Below, in pieces: positions 51,515-61,254 of a stretch of DNA of 64,000 bases. Within the stretch, counting starts at the first letter, position 1, and each line of letters begins with the position of its first letter. The position numbers were made by a program, and so were the translations under genes. This DNA is from an uncultured Bacillaceae bacterium. Lineage in GTDB: Bacteria; Bacillota; Bacilli; Bacillales; Bacillaceae_L. Below the pieces are notes generated by a model, which saw only the letters and a program-made list of their open reading frames with translations, was not told the DNA's origin and made no database searches. Where the stretch lies: assembly GCA_947497585.1 (NCBI GenBank), contig CANMHG010000001.1, positions 930,001-994,000 of the forward strand, read 5' to 3'.

Positions 51515-54500
51515 ATGGAAATTCAACGTTTTAAGCTCGTACAAGATGGTGAGCACTTTGCTCTTGAAGTGTATCTAGATTCACTTGATACTGAATTTGC
51601 AAATGAGCTTAGTGATCCAGATACAAAACAAAGGAATTTTCTTCAAGATGCAAAAAAAATCGCCAAAGAGCAATTCCCAAATTTAAAAATTACTACGATT
51701 AAAATTCTAACTGGAGCTATGCTCATTGGAGTTATTAATCTTAGCGATGTCGGGGACCGTTCTGTAGAAGCTTCAACAAATACATACCAAACAGTTTCTG
51801 GTGTACCTATTGTTACACATGTCGTTAAAAGCGGTGATACACTCTCTGTCATTGCTAAACAACACAAGTTATCAGTCACTGATTTAAAAACCTTTAACAA
51901 TCTTAATACTGATATGATTATCGTTGGTCAATCGATAAAAATACCCTATTACTCATATATTGTCGTTAGTGGTGATACGTTATCAATCATTGCAAAAAGA
52001 CTAAATACATCTGTTACTGCTATAAAAGACGCAAATAACCTTACAGGAGATTTAATCTTTCTAGGCCAAAAACTGGTGATACCTATCTCAAAGACCACAA
52101 CAGTTGATGAACCTACACCTTCACCAACTCCATCGGTTAAAGTTCAAGAGCAAGAACTAACTTCCTACACGGTGAAATCCGGAGATACACTTGGAGCTAT
52201 TGCAAAAAAATTTAGTACAACTGTTGAAGAAATTCAATATATCAATAACTTAACAACAACACTTATTTATCCTGGCCAGGTTTTAAACATCACAAATAAA
52301 GTAACCACGACAACAACTAGCGAGCCTGTGTCGACAACGCCTGAAGAACCAACACCAGATACACTACCCACCTCCTATAATGTTATAGCCGGGGATACTT
52401 TATCGATTATCGCAAAAAAATTTAACGTAACCGTTGATGAAATTAAAGAAATGAATAACCTAGCGAGCGATATGATTTTTGTAGGACAAAAATTAAACAT
52501 TCCGAATCGACAAGTTCAAGTCGCTCCAACCGAACCTGCCCCTGTTCAAGAACAACCACCAGAACAATCACAAGGTGTTGAGACAATTACCTACACTGTT
52601 GTTTCTGGAGATACGTTAAGTAAAATTGCCGGAAGCTATCAAACAACCGTTAGCACCATAAAGGAAATGAACAACTTCACGTCTGATATGATTTTTGTTA
52701 ATCAGAAGTTATTTATTCCTAAGCCTACGGTCGTTACAGATCAAACAGCCCCTATTACTCCATCAATAGATGTACCGAAAGTAATCAATCAAAACAATGC
52801 TCATGCAGTAACCATTACTGGAAAGACTGAAGCTTTCGCAAAATTGGTAATTTCTATAACTGATCAGTCGGGTCGCATCATTAATAAGGAAACTACTGCC
52901 GATATAGAAGGAAGTTTTTCTATTAATAGCAATGTTTCAACTCTCCAGGATGGTAACATTATTTTCGAAGTATTTGCTGTCGACCAAGCTGGTAATAAAA
53001 GTACTGCAAGCAAGTTAACCGTTCAAAAAGATGTATTAGCACCCACCAACCTTATTATTGAGGATGGGGGTACAATTTCCATTAGTAACCAAACCGCCTA
53101 TCATTTATCTGGAAATGTTTCTGGAGCAAAAAATGTCAAACTACAAATGACCGATGAACATGGTACAGTTCTCACGAAAGAAACCTCGGTTACAGATAAT
53201 ACCTTTAACCAATCTCTAGATCTATCTGGATTAACAGATGGCCAAATTACAATAACAGCCACTGCAGTTGATGAATCAGGCAATGAAAGTAATACAAGTA
53301 CTATCGAATTAAATAAAGATACTGTTGGTCCTTCACTGTCTTTAGTTTCTATACCTAGCTTTATTAATACAAAAAATCAACATGCATTTACCCTTTCTGG
53401 GGTTACAGAGCCAGGATCTACTGTTACTATCACTGTAACTGATCAAACACATGTTATAAATAAACAAGTATTAGCTGATATTGACGGTAACTTTATGGTT
53501 ATTGTGGATGGACGAATATTAAATGAAGGAAACATTAATGTCGAGTCAAAAAGTATTGATCCATCTGGGAATGAAAGTGAGAGTCATAGTGCCCAAATCA
53601 TTAAGGATGTCACCCTATCAGAATTGGTACTTTCTGAACTCCATACCATTAATCAAGCAAATTCTACAGCTTATGCTATAACAGGGAAAGGTGAACCGAA
53701 TACTTCAATCAATACTGTAATAACGGATCGACTAGGAAAAACCATTCAACAATCCGTAACTACAGATGAAAAAGGACATTTTGAAATTGGAACGGATCTA
53801 TCCTCACTTCAGGATGGTGCAGTAAGTATTCGTGCCTACCAAGTGGATGATGCTGAAAACAAAAGCAATGTAATTACTAAAGTTGTCCAAAAAGATACTA
53901 TACTACCATTAGAAGTTATCATTAATCCTTTAGAAACACTAAGCCAACAAAATGTTTCTAATTATACAATCACTGGTACTGGCGAGCCCGAAAATACGGT
54001 AGTAATTACTTTTACGGATAACCTAGGAAATGAAGTAAGAAAAGAAACCATAGTTAAAGCTGATGGGACCTATAACTTTGTTGCTGACCTATCAACCTTT
54101 TCTGGTGACCAGTTAACGACCACAATTAAACAGACGGATAAAGCAGGCAATACGAGCCCTGAAATGAATGCAACTGCGGAGATTGACAATACTGGACCTC
54201 AAAATCTTGACACCACTTTCTCAGCAATTGTAAATAATGACTCTGCTAATGATTTTACGATAACGGGAAAAACAGAACCTAATGCTAAAGTGGAAGTTGA
54301 GTTCTCTGATGGTACAACCAACCTAATTCGTACTACAAATGCTGATAATGAAGGTAATTTCACAGTTACTACCGATCTTACAAGATTTGCTGATGGTGAA
54401 ATTAGAGGACAGATTATAACAATCGATACCAATCATAATAAGGGTGTTACGAAAGATTTTACAGTTGTAAAAGATACTGCGGTTTCTGATATAACGACTG

Positions 54501-56230
54501 TAGAGCTTGGAGAAGGAAGAGTTTCTTCGCACAATACATCAGCCTATCCTGTCAGTGGAACAAGTGTCGAAGAAGGAGCCACTGTAATTGTAGAAATTAC
54601 GGATGGAGTTAATAGTGTGACAGAAACTGCCCTGGTTGTTGATGGCAGATACCACATTCCTTTAGATTTAACATCATTAAATGAAGGTTCCCTTCAAGTC
54701 ATTGTGACTCAGCAAGATATTGCAGGAAATACAAGTAACCAACTGACACAAACCATACAAAAGGACACGGAAATTAGTGCTCCAGTAATTACAACAAGCC
54801 AATTAGCTAGGACCTCTACAGGCTACACTTATAACCTTCTAGGATCAGGTGAGGCCGGCAGCACAGTCACAGTCATTATATATGGCCAATCCAGTCCTGA
54901 AGTGATAAATAATACGTATGTGTTAGATGAGAAAGGAAATTTTAGTGATAACATCGACCTTTCTCCTTTACAAGGGCAAAAGCCATTCATTTTAATAACT
55001 CAAGTAGATGAATTTGGAAATGAAAGTATACAACAAATCACCGGTGTTTCAACCTATATTGTAGGTTCTGGCGATAATTTATGGAAAATATCAACCTTGC
55101 TAGGTACAACCGTTGATGAGCTGCGTTCTATGAACAATTTAACAACGGATATGATATATATTGGTCAGAAATTAAATGTTCCTTTAGTTGCAGGACTTGA
55201 GACAATTGCTGTCTCAGAAGAACATGCATTTAATATGGGGTATTTGTATCACGGAAGCTCCAACACTTACATGGAAACAATGAAGCATACACAAGGTTCA
55301 ATTAACGTCGTAGCCCCTACCTACTTTGATATAAATCCTGATGGGTCGTTAAAAATGACTCAAGTAGTTGACCGATATTTTATAGCAAATATGCAAAGTA
55401 GCGGAATACGTGTTGTTCCATTTCTAAGCAACCACTGGGACAGAGGACTTGGTGAAAAAGCTCTGCAAAATCGAGAGCAGCTTACAGATCAAATTGCAGA
55501 AGCTGTTCGTATTTATAATCTAGACGGAGTGAACATTGATATCGAAAATGTGACTCATGAATATCGTGATGAATACACAGAGTTCACAAAGATGTTAAGA
55601 GCCAAAATCCCTGCTGATAAAGAAGTGTCAGTTGCAGTGGCTGGTAATCCAAGAGGCTTTACAGTTGGCTGGCATGGTTCATATGACTATACTAACTTAG
55701 CACAGTCATCCGATTATTTGATGATTATGGCTTATGATGAAAGCTATACAGGAAGTGAACCAGGGCCCGTTGCAAGTATTGGATTTGTTGAAAAGTCAAT
55801 ACAATATGCAATAAACAATGGTGTCCCAAAAGAAAAAATCGTGTTAGGTATCGGTCATTACGGAAGGTATTGGCAAGAAGGAGCAACCGTTGGTGGTTAT
55901 GGCATTTCTAATGCACAAGTAGCAGAAGCTGTAAAACTTTATAACGGTATTGTAACATTTGATGAGGCTAGTAAATCTCCAAAAGCTACCTTTACGATAA
56001 AAGAAGGAGATCCGACTCTAGATGTATACGGAAGGATTCTTCAACCAGGTAATTATACGATATGGTTTGAAAATGAGGAATCCATTAAAGCCAAATATGA
56101 GCTTATTAAAAAATATGGAATAAAGGGAACAGGGAATTGGGGGTTAGAACAGGAAAACCCCGCATTTTGGAATGCATTTTCAAATTGGGTTACTCCAACT
56201 GTCCCTGTATCAGGAGAAGGTTCTCAATAA
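51515..56230 (+). CDS. giant LysM / Ig-like repeat / GH18 protein (spore or cell-wall glucosaminidase-like)
   Basis: 1571 aa from the ATG at 51515 (AGGTGGAG upstream). Layout: an N-terminal domain with one hydrophobic helix at about 60-77, then five LysM domains (about 100-402; for example HVVKSGDTLSVIAKQ and SYTVKSGDTLGAIAKK), then eight Ig-like repeats of about 95 aa each (about 420-1178, each closing with a V-x-K-D-type linker), a sixth LysM (about 1180-1224; YIVGSGDNLWKIS), and a C-terminal GH18 domain. The GH18 catalytic motif is DGVNIDIENV at about 1337-1346. YaaH/SleL-like enzymes have two LysM and a GH18 domain, so this is a much larger version. It should cleave GlcNAc linkages in cortex or wall. 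No typical N-terminal signal peptide is visible. Confidence 0.9.
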   Translation: MEIQRFKLVQDGEHFALEVYLDSLDTEFANELSDPDTKQRNFLQDAKKIAKEQFPNLKITTIKILTGAMLIGVINLSDVGDRSVEASTNTYQTVSGVPIVTHVVKSGDTLSVIAKQHKLSVTDLKTFNNLNTDMIIVGQSIKIPYYSYIVVSGDTLSIIAKRLNTSVTAIKDANNLTGDLIFLGQKLVIPISKTTTVDEPTPSPTPSVKVQEQELTSYTVKSGDTLGAIAKKFSTTVEEIQYINNLTTTLIYPGQVLNITNKVTTTTTSEPVSTTPEEPTPDTLPTSYNVIAGDTLSIIAKKFNVTVDEIKEMNNLASDMIFVGQKLNIPNRQVQVAPTEPAPVQEQPPEQSQGVETITYTVVSGDTLSKIAGSYQTTVSTIKEMNNFTSDMIFVNQKLFIPKPTVVTDQTAPITPSIDVPKVINQNNAHAVTITGKTEAFAKLVISITDQSGRIINKETTADIEGSFSINSNVSTLQDGNIIFEVFAVDQAGNKSTASKLTVQKDVLAPTNLIIEDGGTISISNQTAYHLSGNVSGAKNVKLQMTDEHGTVLTKETSVTDNTFNQSLDLSGLTDGQITITATAVDESGNESNTSTIELNKDTVGPSLSLVSIPSFINTKNQHAFTLSGVTEPGSTVTITVTDQTHVINKQVLADIDGNFMVIVDGRILNEGNINVESKSIDPSGNESESHSAQIIKDVTLSELVLSELHTINQANSTAYAITGKGEPNTSINTVITDRLGKTIQQSVTTDEKGHFEIGTDLSSLQDGAVSIRAYQVDDAENKSNVITKVVQKDTILPLEVIINPLETLSQQNVSNYTITGTGEPENTVVITFTDNLGNEVRKETIVKADGTYNFVADLSTFSGDQLTTTIKQTDKAGNTSPEMNATAEIDNTGPQNLDTTFSAIVNNDSANDFTITGKTEPNAKVEVEFSDGTTNLIRTTNADNEGNFTVTTDLTRFADGEIRGQIITIDTNHNKGVTKDFTVVKDTAVSDITTVELGEGRVSSHNTSAYPVSGTSVEEGATVIVEITDGVNSVTETALVVDGRYHIPLDLTSLNEGSLQVIVTQQDIAGNTSNQLTQTIQKDTEISAPVITTSQLARTSTGYTYNLLGSGEAGSTVTVIIYGQSSPEVINNTYVLDEKGNFSDNIDLSPLQGQKPFILITQVDEFGNESIQQITGVSTYIVGSGDNLWKISTLLGTTVDELRSMNNLTTDMIYIGQKLNVPLVAGLETIAVSEEHAFNMGYLYHGSSNTYMETMKHTQGSINVVAPTYFDINPDGSLKMTQVVDRYFIANMQSSGIRVVPFLSNHWDRGLGEKALQNREQLTDQIAEAVRIYNLDGVNIDIENVTHEYRDEYTEFTKMLRAKIPADKEVSVAVAGNPRGFTVGWHGSYDYTNLAQSSDYLMIMAYDESYTGSEPGPVASIGFVEKSIQYAINNGVPKEKIVLGIGHYGRYWQEGATVGGYGISNAQVAEAVKLYNGIVTFDEASKSPKATFTIKEGDPTLDVYGRILQPGNYTIWFENEESIKAKYELIKKYGIKGTGNWGLEQENPAFWNAFSNWVTPTVPVSGEGSQ

Positions 56231-56310
56231 GAGGACCTTCTTTTTCAAACTATGACTATGGACCGCTCCTTTGCGTTACAGTCACTTGCTTTACAGCAGG
56301 GGAAAACAAA

Positions 56311-56856
56311 TTATTCCCTCTTTTCATTCCTTCTCAATACACCTAAATATTCTTTCCATGGTCCTACTTCTTCTCTATATCTCTCTGCCATTATTCTAGT
56401 TACTTGGTTTAGATGTGTTAGGTCATGAACAACCCAGGTTGATAGTAATTCCCTTAGACGGACTTTCCCAAATGCAGGATGAGTGCCTGTTAATTCAAAA
56501 TCAACCTCAGGTTTAATAATCACCTTCAGTTTTGATAGGCTTTCAGCTCTACAGTCCTTAAACTCAATGAGCTTTTCCTCAATTGAGTATTCATTACCTT
56601 CGTCTAAATGTGAATAACGATCAAAAACTGGGAATGGCCTACTTTCTCCTTCGTTAAGAATAATTTCTATCCTCGGTATCCAGTTGGTCTTTTCTCCCTC
56701 TATTAGGTGATCAATTACTTCAATTATGTTCCATGTACCCTCACCCTCATTACACAATAACCACTCTTTATTTATTCCAACTAAAAAATGCTCCAATGTT
56801 TGTGGTGTTCGCTCTAATACCTCAATGGCTTCATTTAACTTAAAATTCATTTTCAT
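56311..56856 (-). CDS. DinB-family protein
   Basis: 181 aa. The conserved metal-ligand region is WNIIEVIDHLIEGEKTNW with one His and STWVVHDLTHLNQVTRIMAERY with the H-x3-H pair. The length is slightly larger than the other two DinB genes in the window. ATG at 56856 with AAGGGAG upstream. The final residues RREEVGPWKEYLGVLRR-like are charged. Confidence 0.85.
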   Translation of the reverse strand: MKMNFKLNEAIEVLERTPQTLEHFLVGINKEWLLCNEGEGTWNIIEVIDHLIEGEKTNWIPRIEIILNEGESRPFPVFDRYSHLDEGNEYSIEEKLIEFKDCRAESLSKLKVIIKPEVDFELTGTHPAFGKVRLRELLSTWVVHDLTHLNQVTRIMAERYREEVGPWKEYLGVLRRNEKRE

Positions 56857-57013
56857 ACTCCCTTCTTTTTCTCAATTATAAAGTTTCACAATATCTCAAT
56901 ATTTCTGATAATAAACAATTTACTTTCTCCTTTATACTAAAAAATAGATAAGAAAGCGCTTTATTTTTTTAAAAAGTGCACCTATCCTACTTCACTTAAA
57001 AAGGGTGACAAAC

Positions 57014-57184
57014 ATGGAGTACAAACAAGTAAAAGAAAAATTAGAGGCATCTAAGATGGATTTAATTCATAAGTTACAAAAGCCGAATTTATCATACGAA
57101 GAAAAAGATAAGCTTGAAAAATCAATTGCTAATATAGATTATATTATTGAATTAACTGATATGAACCATTATGAGCGTGGTTGA
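57014..57184 (+). CDS. small hypothetical protein, 56 aa
   Basis: ATG at 57014 with AAGGGTGAC upstream. The product MEYKQVKEKLEASKMDLIHK... is charged and helical with a coiled-coil tendency (EEKDKLEKSIANIDYIIELTD). It has its own terminator at 57200. No family is recognised. Confidence 0.6.
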   Translation: MEYKQVKEKLEASKMDLIHKLQKPNLSYEEKDKLEKSIANIDYIIELTDMNHYERG

Positions 57185-57199
57185 GGTTAAACGAGTAAT

Positions 57200-57227
57200 G
57201 GAGGCGAAAATGTCGCCTCCCTCTTTC
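57200..57227 (+). terminator. terminator of the 56-aa gene
   Basis: GGAGGCGA-AAATG-TCGCCTCC followed by CTCTTTCT. Confidence 0.7.
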
Positions 57228-57496
57228 TAAACTTGTGAGTTTCTCATTACCCAATCGAGTAAAAGTGCAATAATGGTCGAGCAGACTGAAAGTAAAAGAA
57301 ATACACTGCTGATAACAGCAGTTCCTAACCATCCTACACGTAATAAGACTAGTAGCCACCCTAAACATCCAATTATCATAAAACAAAGTGAAAGGTAATA
57401 CTTTAGTTTCCTATAGTTTGAAAAGTAAAGATTAACCGAATAAAACAGAAGTAGATTAACAAAGAGAACTCCTACAAATCCAACTCTAGCATCCAT
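57227..57496 (-). CDS. small three-pass membrane protein
   Basis: 89 aa from the ATG at 57496, which overlaps the last codons of the aminotransferase gene (ATGGATGCTAG), so it is probably coupled to it. Three hydrophobic helices (about 5-22, 31-50, 55-78). Function unknown. Confidence 0.6.
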   Translation of the reverse strand: MDARVGFVGVLFVNLLLFYSVNLYFSNYRKLKYYLSLCFMIIGCLGWLLVLLRVGWLGTAVISSVFLLLSVCSTIIALLLDWVMRNSQV

Positions 57497-58667
57497 TGTC
57501 TGCAAATATTCTACTGAATTTAATTTGGCTTAACGCCTGCTCCAATGTCACTTCATCTTGAACAAGAGCTATCCGTACATATCCTTCCCCTGACTCACCA
57601 AAAGCGTTACCTGGTGTGACAACTACTCCAGCTTTGTCTAAAAGATTATAAGCAAATTTCGTCGATGTAGTACCATTTGGTATTCTTGCCCATACAAACA
57701 TAGACGCGCTCGGACTTGTAACCTTCCACCCTAAGGCATTTAATCCATTGACTAATTTGTCTCTTCTTTTTTTATAGATCGCCCGTAATTGGTTACTAAA
57801 GTTTGTTTCGACTGTCAATGCGGCAATGGCTGCCTTTTGGACTGGTAAAAATACACCATAATCCAAGTTACCTTTTAGAACATTTAAAGAATGGATAATC
57901 TCTGGATTTCCTACTAGGTATCCAATCCTGCAACCAGCTAAATTGAAGCTTTTTGAAAGAGAGTTAAATTCCACTCCTACTTCCATTGCCCCTTCAACTG
58001 ATAAGAAACTTATTGGTTTTTGCTGCTCATAGTACAGTTCGGAGTAAGCAAAATCATGAACAACAATAATATTGTGTTTCTTTGCAAAAGAAATAACTTC
58101 CCTAAAAAAATCTGTAGTTGCTAAGGCTGGAATTGGGTTTCCAGGAAAGTTCAGTATCATCATTTTAGCTTGGTCAGCAATATCTTTTGGAATCGCAGAC
58201 AAATCTGGCAAAAATCCATTCTCTTCTAATAATGGCATTGGATAAGGCTCAGCTCCTGCCATGGCTACTGCTGTTGCGTAGGCAGTATAGCCTGGATCAG
58301 GTACTAAAATAAAATCACCTGGATTAGCAAAAACCATCGGTAAATGTACAAGCCCGTCTTGTGAACCCATTACCATCAATACTTCACTTTTTGATTTTAA
58401 AGAAACCAGGTACTTATTATCGTAGTAAGTACATACAGCCTCCTTAAATTCTTCAATTGCAGTTAATGTATATCCATAGGATGTTGGCTCATTTACGTAT
58501 TTATTTAGCTCATCTCTTATGTAATCTGGTGGTGGTAAGTCTGGACTTCCTACACTTAAATCTACGATATCTCTACCTTCAGCTATTAGTTGTTTCTTAT
58601 AATTTGATAATTCATTAAAAACACTTTCCTTGAAGGCATTCATTCTAGTAGCTACTGTAAAATTCAT
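57486..58667 (-). CDS. class I/II aminotransferase (LL-diaminopimelate aminotransferase-like)
   Basis: 393 aa. PLP-enzyme signatures: VDLSVGSPDLPPPDYI, the aromatic DPGYTAYATAV, ILNFPGNPIPALAT, the PLP-Lys in FNSLSKSFNLAGCRIGYLVGN (Lys near 238), and the C-terminal Arg in EGYVRIALV. This pattern is that of the PatA/DapL-like fold I group. It probably transaminates an amino acid; the precise substrate is uncertain. ATG at 58667 with AAGGGG upstream. Confidence 0.85.
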   Translation of the reverse strand: MNFTVATRMNAFKESVFNELSNYKKQLIAEGRDIVDLSVGSPDLPPPDYIRDELNKYVNEPTSYGYTLTAIEEFKEAVCTYYDNKYLVSLKSKSEVLMVMGSQDGLVHLPMVFANPGDFILVPDPGYTAYATAVAMAGAEPYPMPLLEENGFLPDLSAIPKDIADQAKMMILNFPGNPIPALATTDFFREVISFAKKHNIIVVHDFAYSELYYEQQKPISFLSVEGAMEVGVEFNSLSKSFNLAGCRIGYLVGNPEIIHSLNVLKGNLDYGVFLPVQKAAIAALTVETNFSNQLRAIYKKRRDKLVNGLNALGWKVTSPSASMFVWARIPNGTTSTKFAYNLLDKAGVVVTPGNAFGESGEGYVRIALVQDEVTLEQALSQIKFSRIFADNGC

Positions 58668-58811
58668 AAAGCATCCCCTTCAAACAAATTTCTTATTATT
58701 TCGAAAAATATAAGTGATATAATACCGTACTTTTTTCATTTTGTCATGCAGAACATAATTATCACCCTAATGGTTTAAGCTAAGTAGAAACGACAATTAT
58801 GAGGTGATTCC

Positions 58812-59322
58812 TTGAAAAAGAAGATCAGTATTCATTTTTTGTTTCTTCTTTTACTTTTTACAACAGCATGTGCAGGCCCAACTGAGCTGTTTAGTGGAGT
58901 GAAAATTAAATCTGAACTCAATACTTATATTGAAGAAATTGGTCAGTTAAACGAAGTTCAAAATACTCTACTCGCGGAATATGAACAAGGGTTTGTAGAA
59001 GAAACAGATAATGAGGTCGCATTGACTCATTTAAACGAGGAAAATAATCCCCCCTTTTGAAACCTTCTTAGAAGACACTAGAAATATTCAATTAGAGACG
59101 GAAGAAGTTCAAAACCTCCACGCTATCTATATCGAAGCAATGGAGGTTCAGCTAGAAGTTTTTACTGATTTCAAGCAATCTCTTGAAACAGACAATGACG
59201 CTTTATTTGATGAAGCAAATAACAAAGTTGATCAAGTAAATGAATTACTTGACCAGCATGAAAACAAATTTAAGGACCTTACGAAGGAATATAACATCAA
59301 TCTAGAGTTCGCAGGGGGATGA
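58812..59322 (+). pseudogene. YkyA-type lipoprotein, frameshifted in a run of six C
   Basis: TTG start at 58812 with GAGGTGAT upstream. A signal peptide with lipobox TTAC is followed by a helical domain (SELNTYIEEIGQLNEVQNTL...). The frame stops soon after NEENNPPF at about 59060. The remainder (ETFLEDTRNIQLETEEVQNLHAIYIEAM through DLTKEYNINLEFAGG) continues in the next frame to 59322. Removing one C from the run of six at 59049-59054 restores a continuous 170-aa helical lipoprotein of the YkyA type. It is either a recent mutation, a slippage site or a sequence error. Confidence 0.85.
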
Positions 59323-59325
59323 TTA

Positions 59326-61254
59326 CTAATTCCTCTCTATTTTTAATCCTTCTACATGCTTTTTAGAAAGCAGTTTATCAATCTTTCTATTTTCTATCGT
59401 TTCAAAAATAATGCTCATATCGTAATCCTCAGGATAAAGCTCCTCAGCCTTTATATAGAGATTTACTCTCTTTTGATTGATCACTTGTTTTTCGCCTTTT
59501 ATAAATACGATTAAATCTCCTTTTTCATTAGCTGGTTTAAATACAATTCCAATCTCGTTCAAAGAAGGAATTTTGACATTATCTCCTATGCTAAATTCAA
59601 ATATATTTTTTTTTTGTTCTTCCTTTACTTTGTGTTTTTGGCTTCTAATATGCTTGTTTTCTGAACCCAATTGACGATCTAACTCACCTTTTCTAAAATC
59701 ATCAGAATAACCGTATTTCTTTTCTTCTTTATACGTAATTTTATGAGCATTTTCAATAATTTGAGGGTGTATGCCTAGTTTCAACGAAATCGCAAAAGCT
59801 TGGCTTTCTCCCCCTTTACCAACAATTAAACGATAGGTTGGCTTAAGGGTTTCAATATCAAACTCCATCGACCCATTTTGGAATCCTTCTGTATTGTTTG
59901 CATAATCCTTAATCTCACTATAATGCGTAGTTGCAAGTATAGTCGCCCCTTTTTTATAAAGCTCCTGTAAAATAGCTGTAGCTAGACCCATCCCTTCAGC
60001 TGGATCTGTTCCAGACCCTAATTCATCAAGTAATACAAGTGTTTGGAAGGTTGTTTCCTTTAAAATCTCAATGATATTCTTAATGTGTGATGAAAACGTA
60101 CTAAGCGATTGCTCAATACTTTGGCCATCCCCTATATCGACTAAGATTTGATGAAAAATCGCAATCTCACTTCCCTCTTCTACCGGAATATGAATACCTG
60201 ATTGTGCCATAAGTGTTAACAACGCAACTGTTTTAATGGTAACTGTTTTCCCACCGGTATTAGGTCCTGTAATCACAAGAGCATCATAATCTTCTCCCAT
60301 CACCACTGATAACGGAACCGCCTGTTCATGTAATAATGGATGCTTGGCACCTCTTAACTTAATCGTATGATGTTCATTGATTTGAACCGAACGACCATTG
60401 ATTGCTTGACTGTACTTCGCTTTTGCAAACACAAAGTCATAATGGGCCATTGTATCAACAGATACCTTGATTTCTTGTTCATGTTTTTCTACTAGGCCTG
60501 TTAACATCATTAAAATTTGATGTTCTTCAACTTCTTCTTCAAATTTCAATCCACTAATTTCATCTTGTATTATGGAGATTTCCTCTGGTTCAATATAAAC
60601 TGTAGATCCAGAAGCAGACGCATCTAACACCGTACCATTTACATTTTTTCGATACTCTTTTTTAACAGGAATAACATACCGTCCATTTCTGACACTAACA
60701 ATTGCATCCTGCAGATATTTAGCATACTTAGTAGACTTTACTACCTTATCGATTTTATCCTTTATCCTCTCTTCAAGGATTGCAATTTGCTTTCTAATTT
60801 TCAATAGTTCCTTAGAAGCATAGTCATCTACCCTACCATTTCGAATACATCTTGCAATTTCACTAGCAAGCTCTTGTAAATCAAATAATGAATAAACAAA
60901 TGTACTAATCTTAGGTGCAATTCCCTCTTTATCTTTCATAAACCTTCGTAGTTTTTCAGCACAATCTATTAAATCATAGACCGCTAGTAGTTGGTCTGGT
61001 CGTAAAGGGATACCTTTGTTCATGTTATTTAAAATATGTTGTACACCTTTTAAGCCATGAATAGGAACACTAGAACTCTTTCGTAAAATCTCCTTTGCTT
61101 CTGTAACCTCTTCTAACCAGGAAAGAATTTGCTTTTTATTTGTAGACGGTGACAACTTATCAACCTTCTCCTTTCCTAATTCAGAAATACAGTATGTCGA
61201 GATTGCATCTTTAATCATTTGAAATTGTAATGTTTTCATTGTATTGTGATTCAA
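59326..61254 (-). CDS. MutS2-like ATPase lacking the Smr nuclease domain
   Basis: 642 aa from the TTG at 61254, eight bases after GGAGG. Domain III and the clamp region with a coiled coil (KIRKQIAILEERIKDKIDK) precede the ATPase: Walker A TGPNTGGKTVTIKT, then LVLLDELGSGTDPAEGMGL (Walker B) and ATTHYSEIKDYANN. MutS2 proteins are about 780 aa and end with a linker and Smr endonuclease domain; here the protein stops after a short KOW-like linker (FSIGDNVKIPSLNEIGIV) and a small C-terminal segment, so no Smr motif is present. The role, recombination control or ribosome rescue, is uncertain. Confidence 0.87.
   Translation of the reverse strand: MNHNTMKTLQFQMIKDAISTYCISELGKEKVDKLSPSTNKKQILSWLEEVTEAKEILRKSSSVPIHGLKGVQHILNNMNKGIPLRPDQLLAVYDLIDCAEKLRRFMKDKEGIAPKISTFVYSLFDLQELASEIARCIRNGRVDDYASKELLKIRKQIAILEERIKDKIDKVVKSTKYAKYLQDAIVSVRNGRYVIPVKKEYRKNVNGTVLDASASGSTVYIEPEEISIIQDEISGLKFEEEVEEHQILMMLTGLVEKHEQEIKVSVDTMAHYDFVFAKAKYSQAINGRSVQINEHHTIKLRGAKHPLLHEQAVPLSVVMGEDYDALVITGPNTGGKTVTIKTVALLTLMAQSGIHIPVEEGSEIAIFHQILVDIGDGQSIEQSLSTFSSHIKNIIEILKETTFQTLVLLDELGSGTDPAEGMGLATAILQELYKKGATILATTHYSEIKDYANNTEGFQNGSMEFDIETLKPTYRLIVGKGGESQAFAISLKLGIHPQIIENAHKITYKEEKKYGYSDDFRKGELDRQLGSENKHIRSQKHKVKEEQKKNIFEFSIGDNVKIPSLNEIGIVFKPANEKGDLIVFIKGEKQVINQKRVNLYIKAEELYPEDYDMSIIFETIENRKIDKLLSKKHVEGLKIERN

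Noticed and set aside
56137..56346. 69-aa frame on the plus strand
   Set aside because: It overlaps the end of the GH18 gene in another frame and has no ribosome site.
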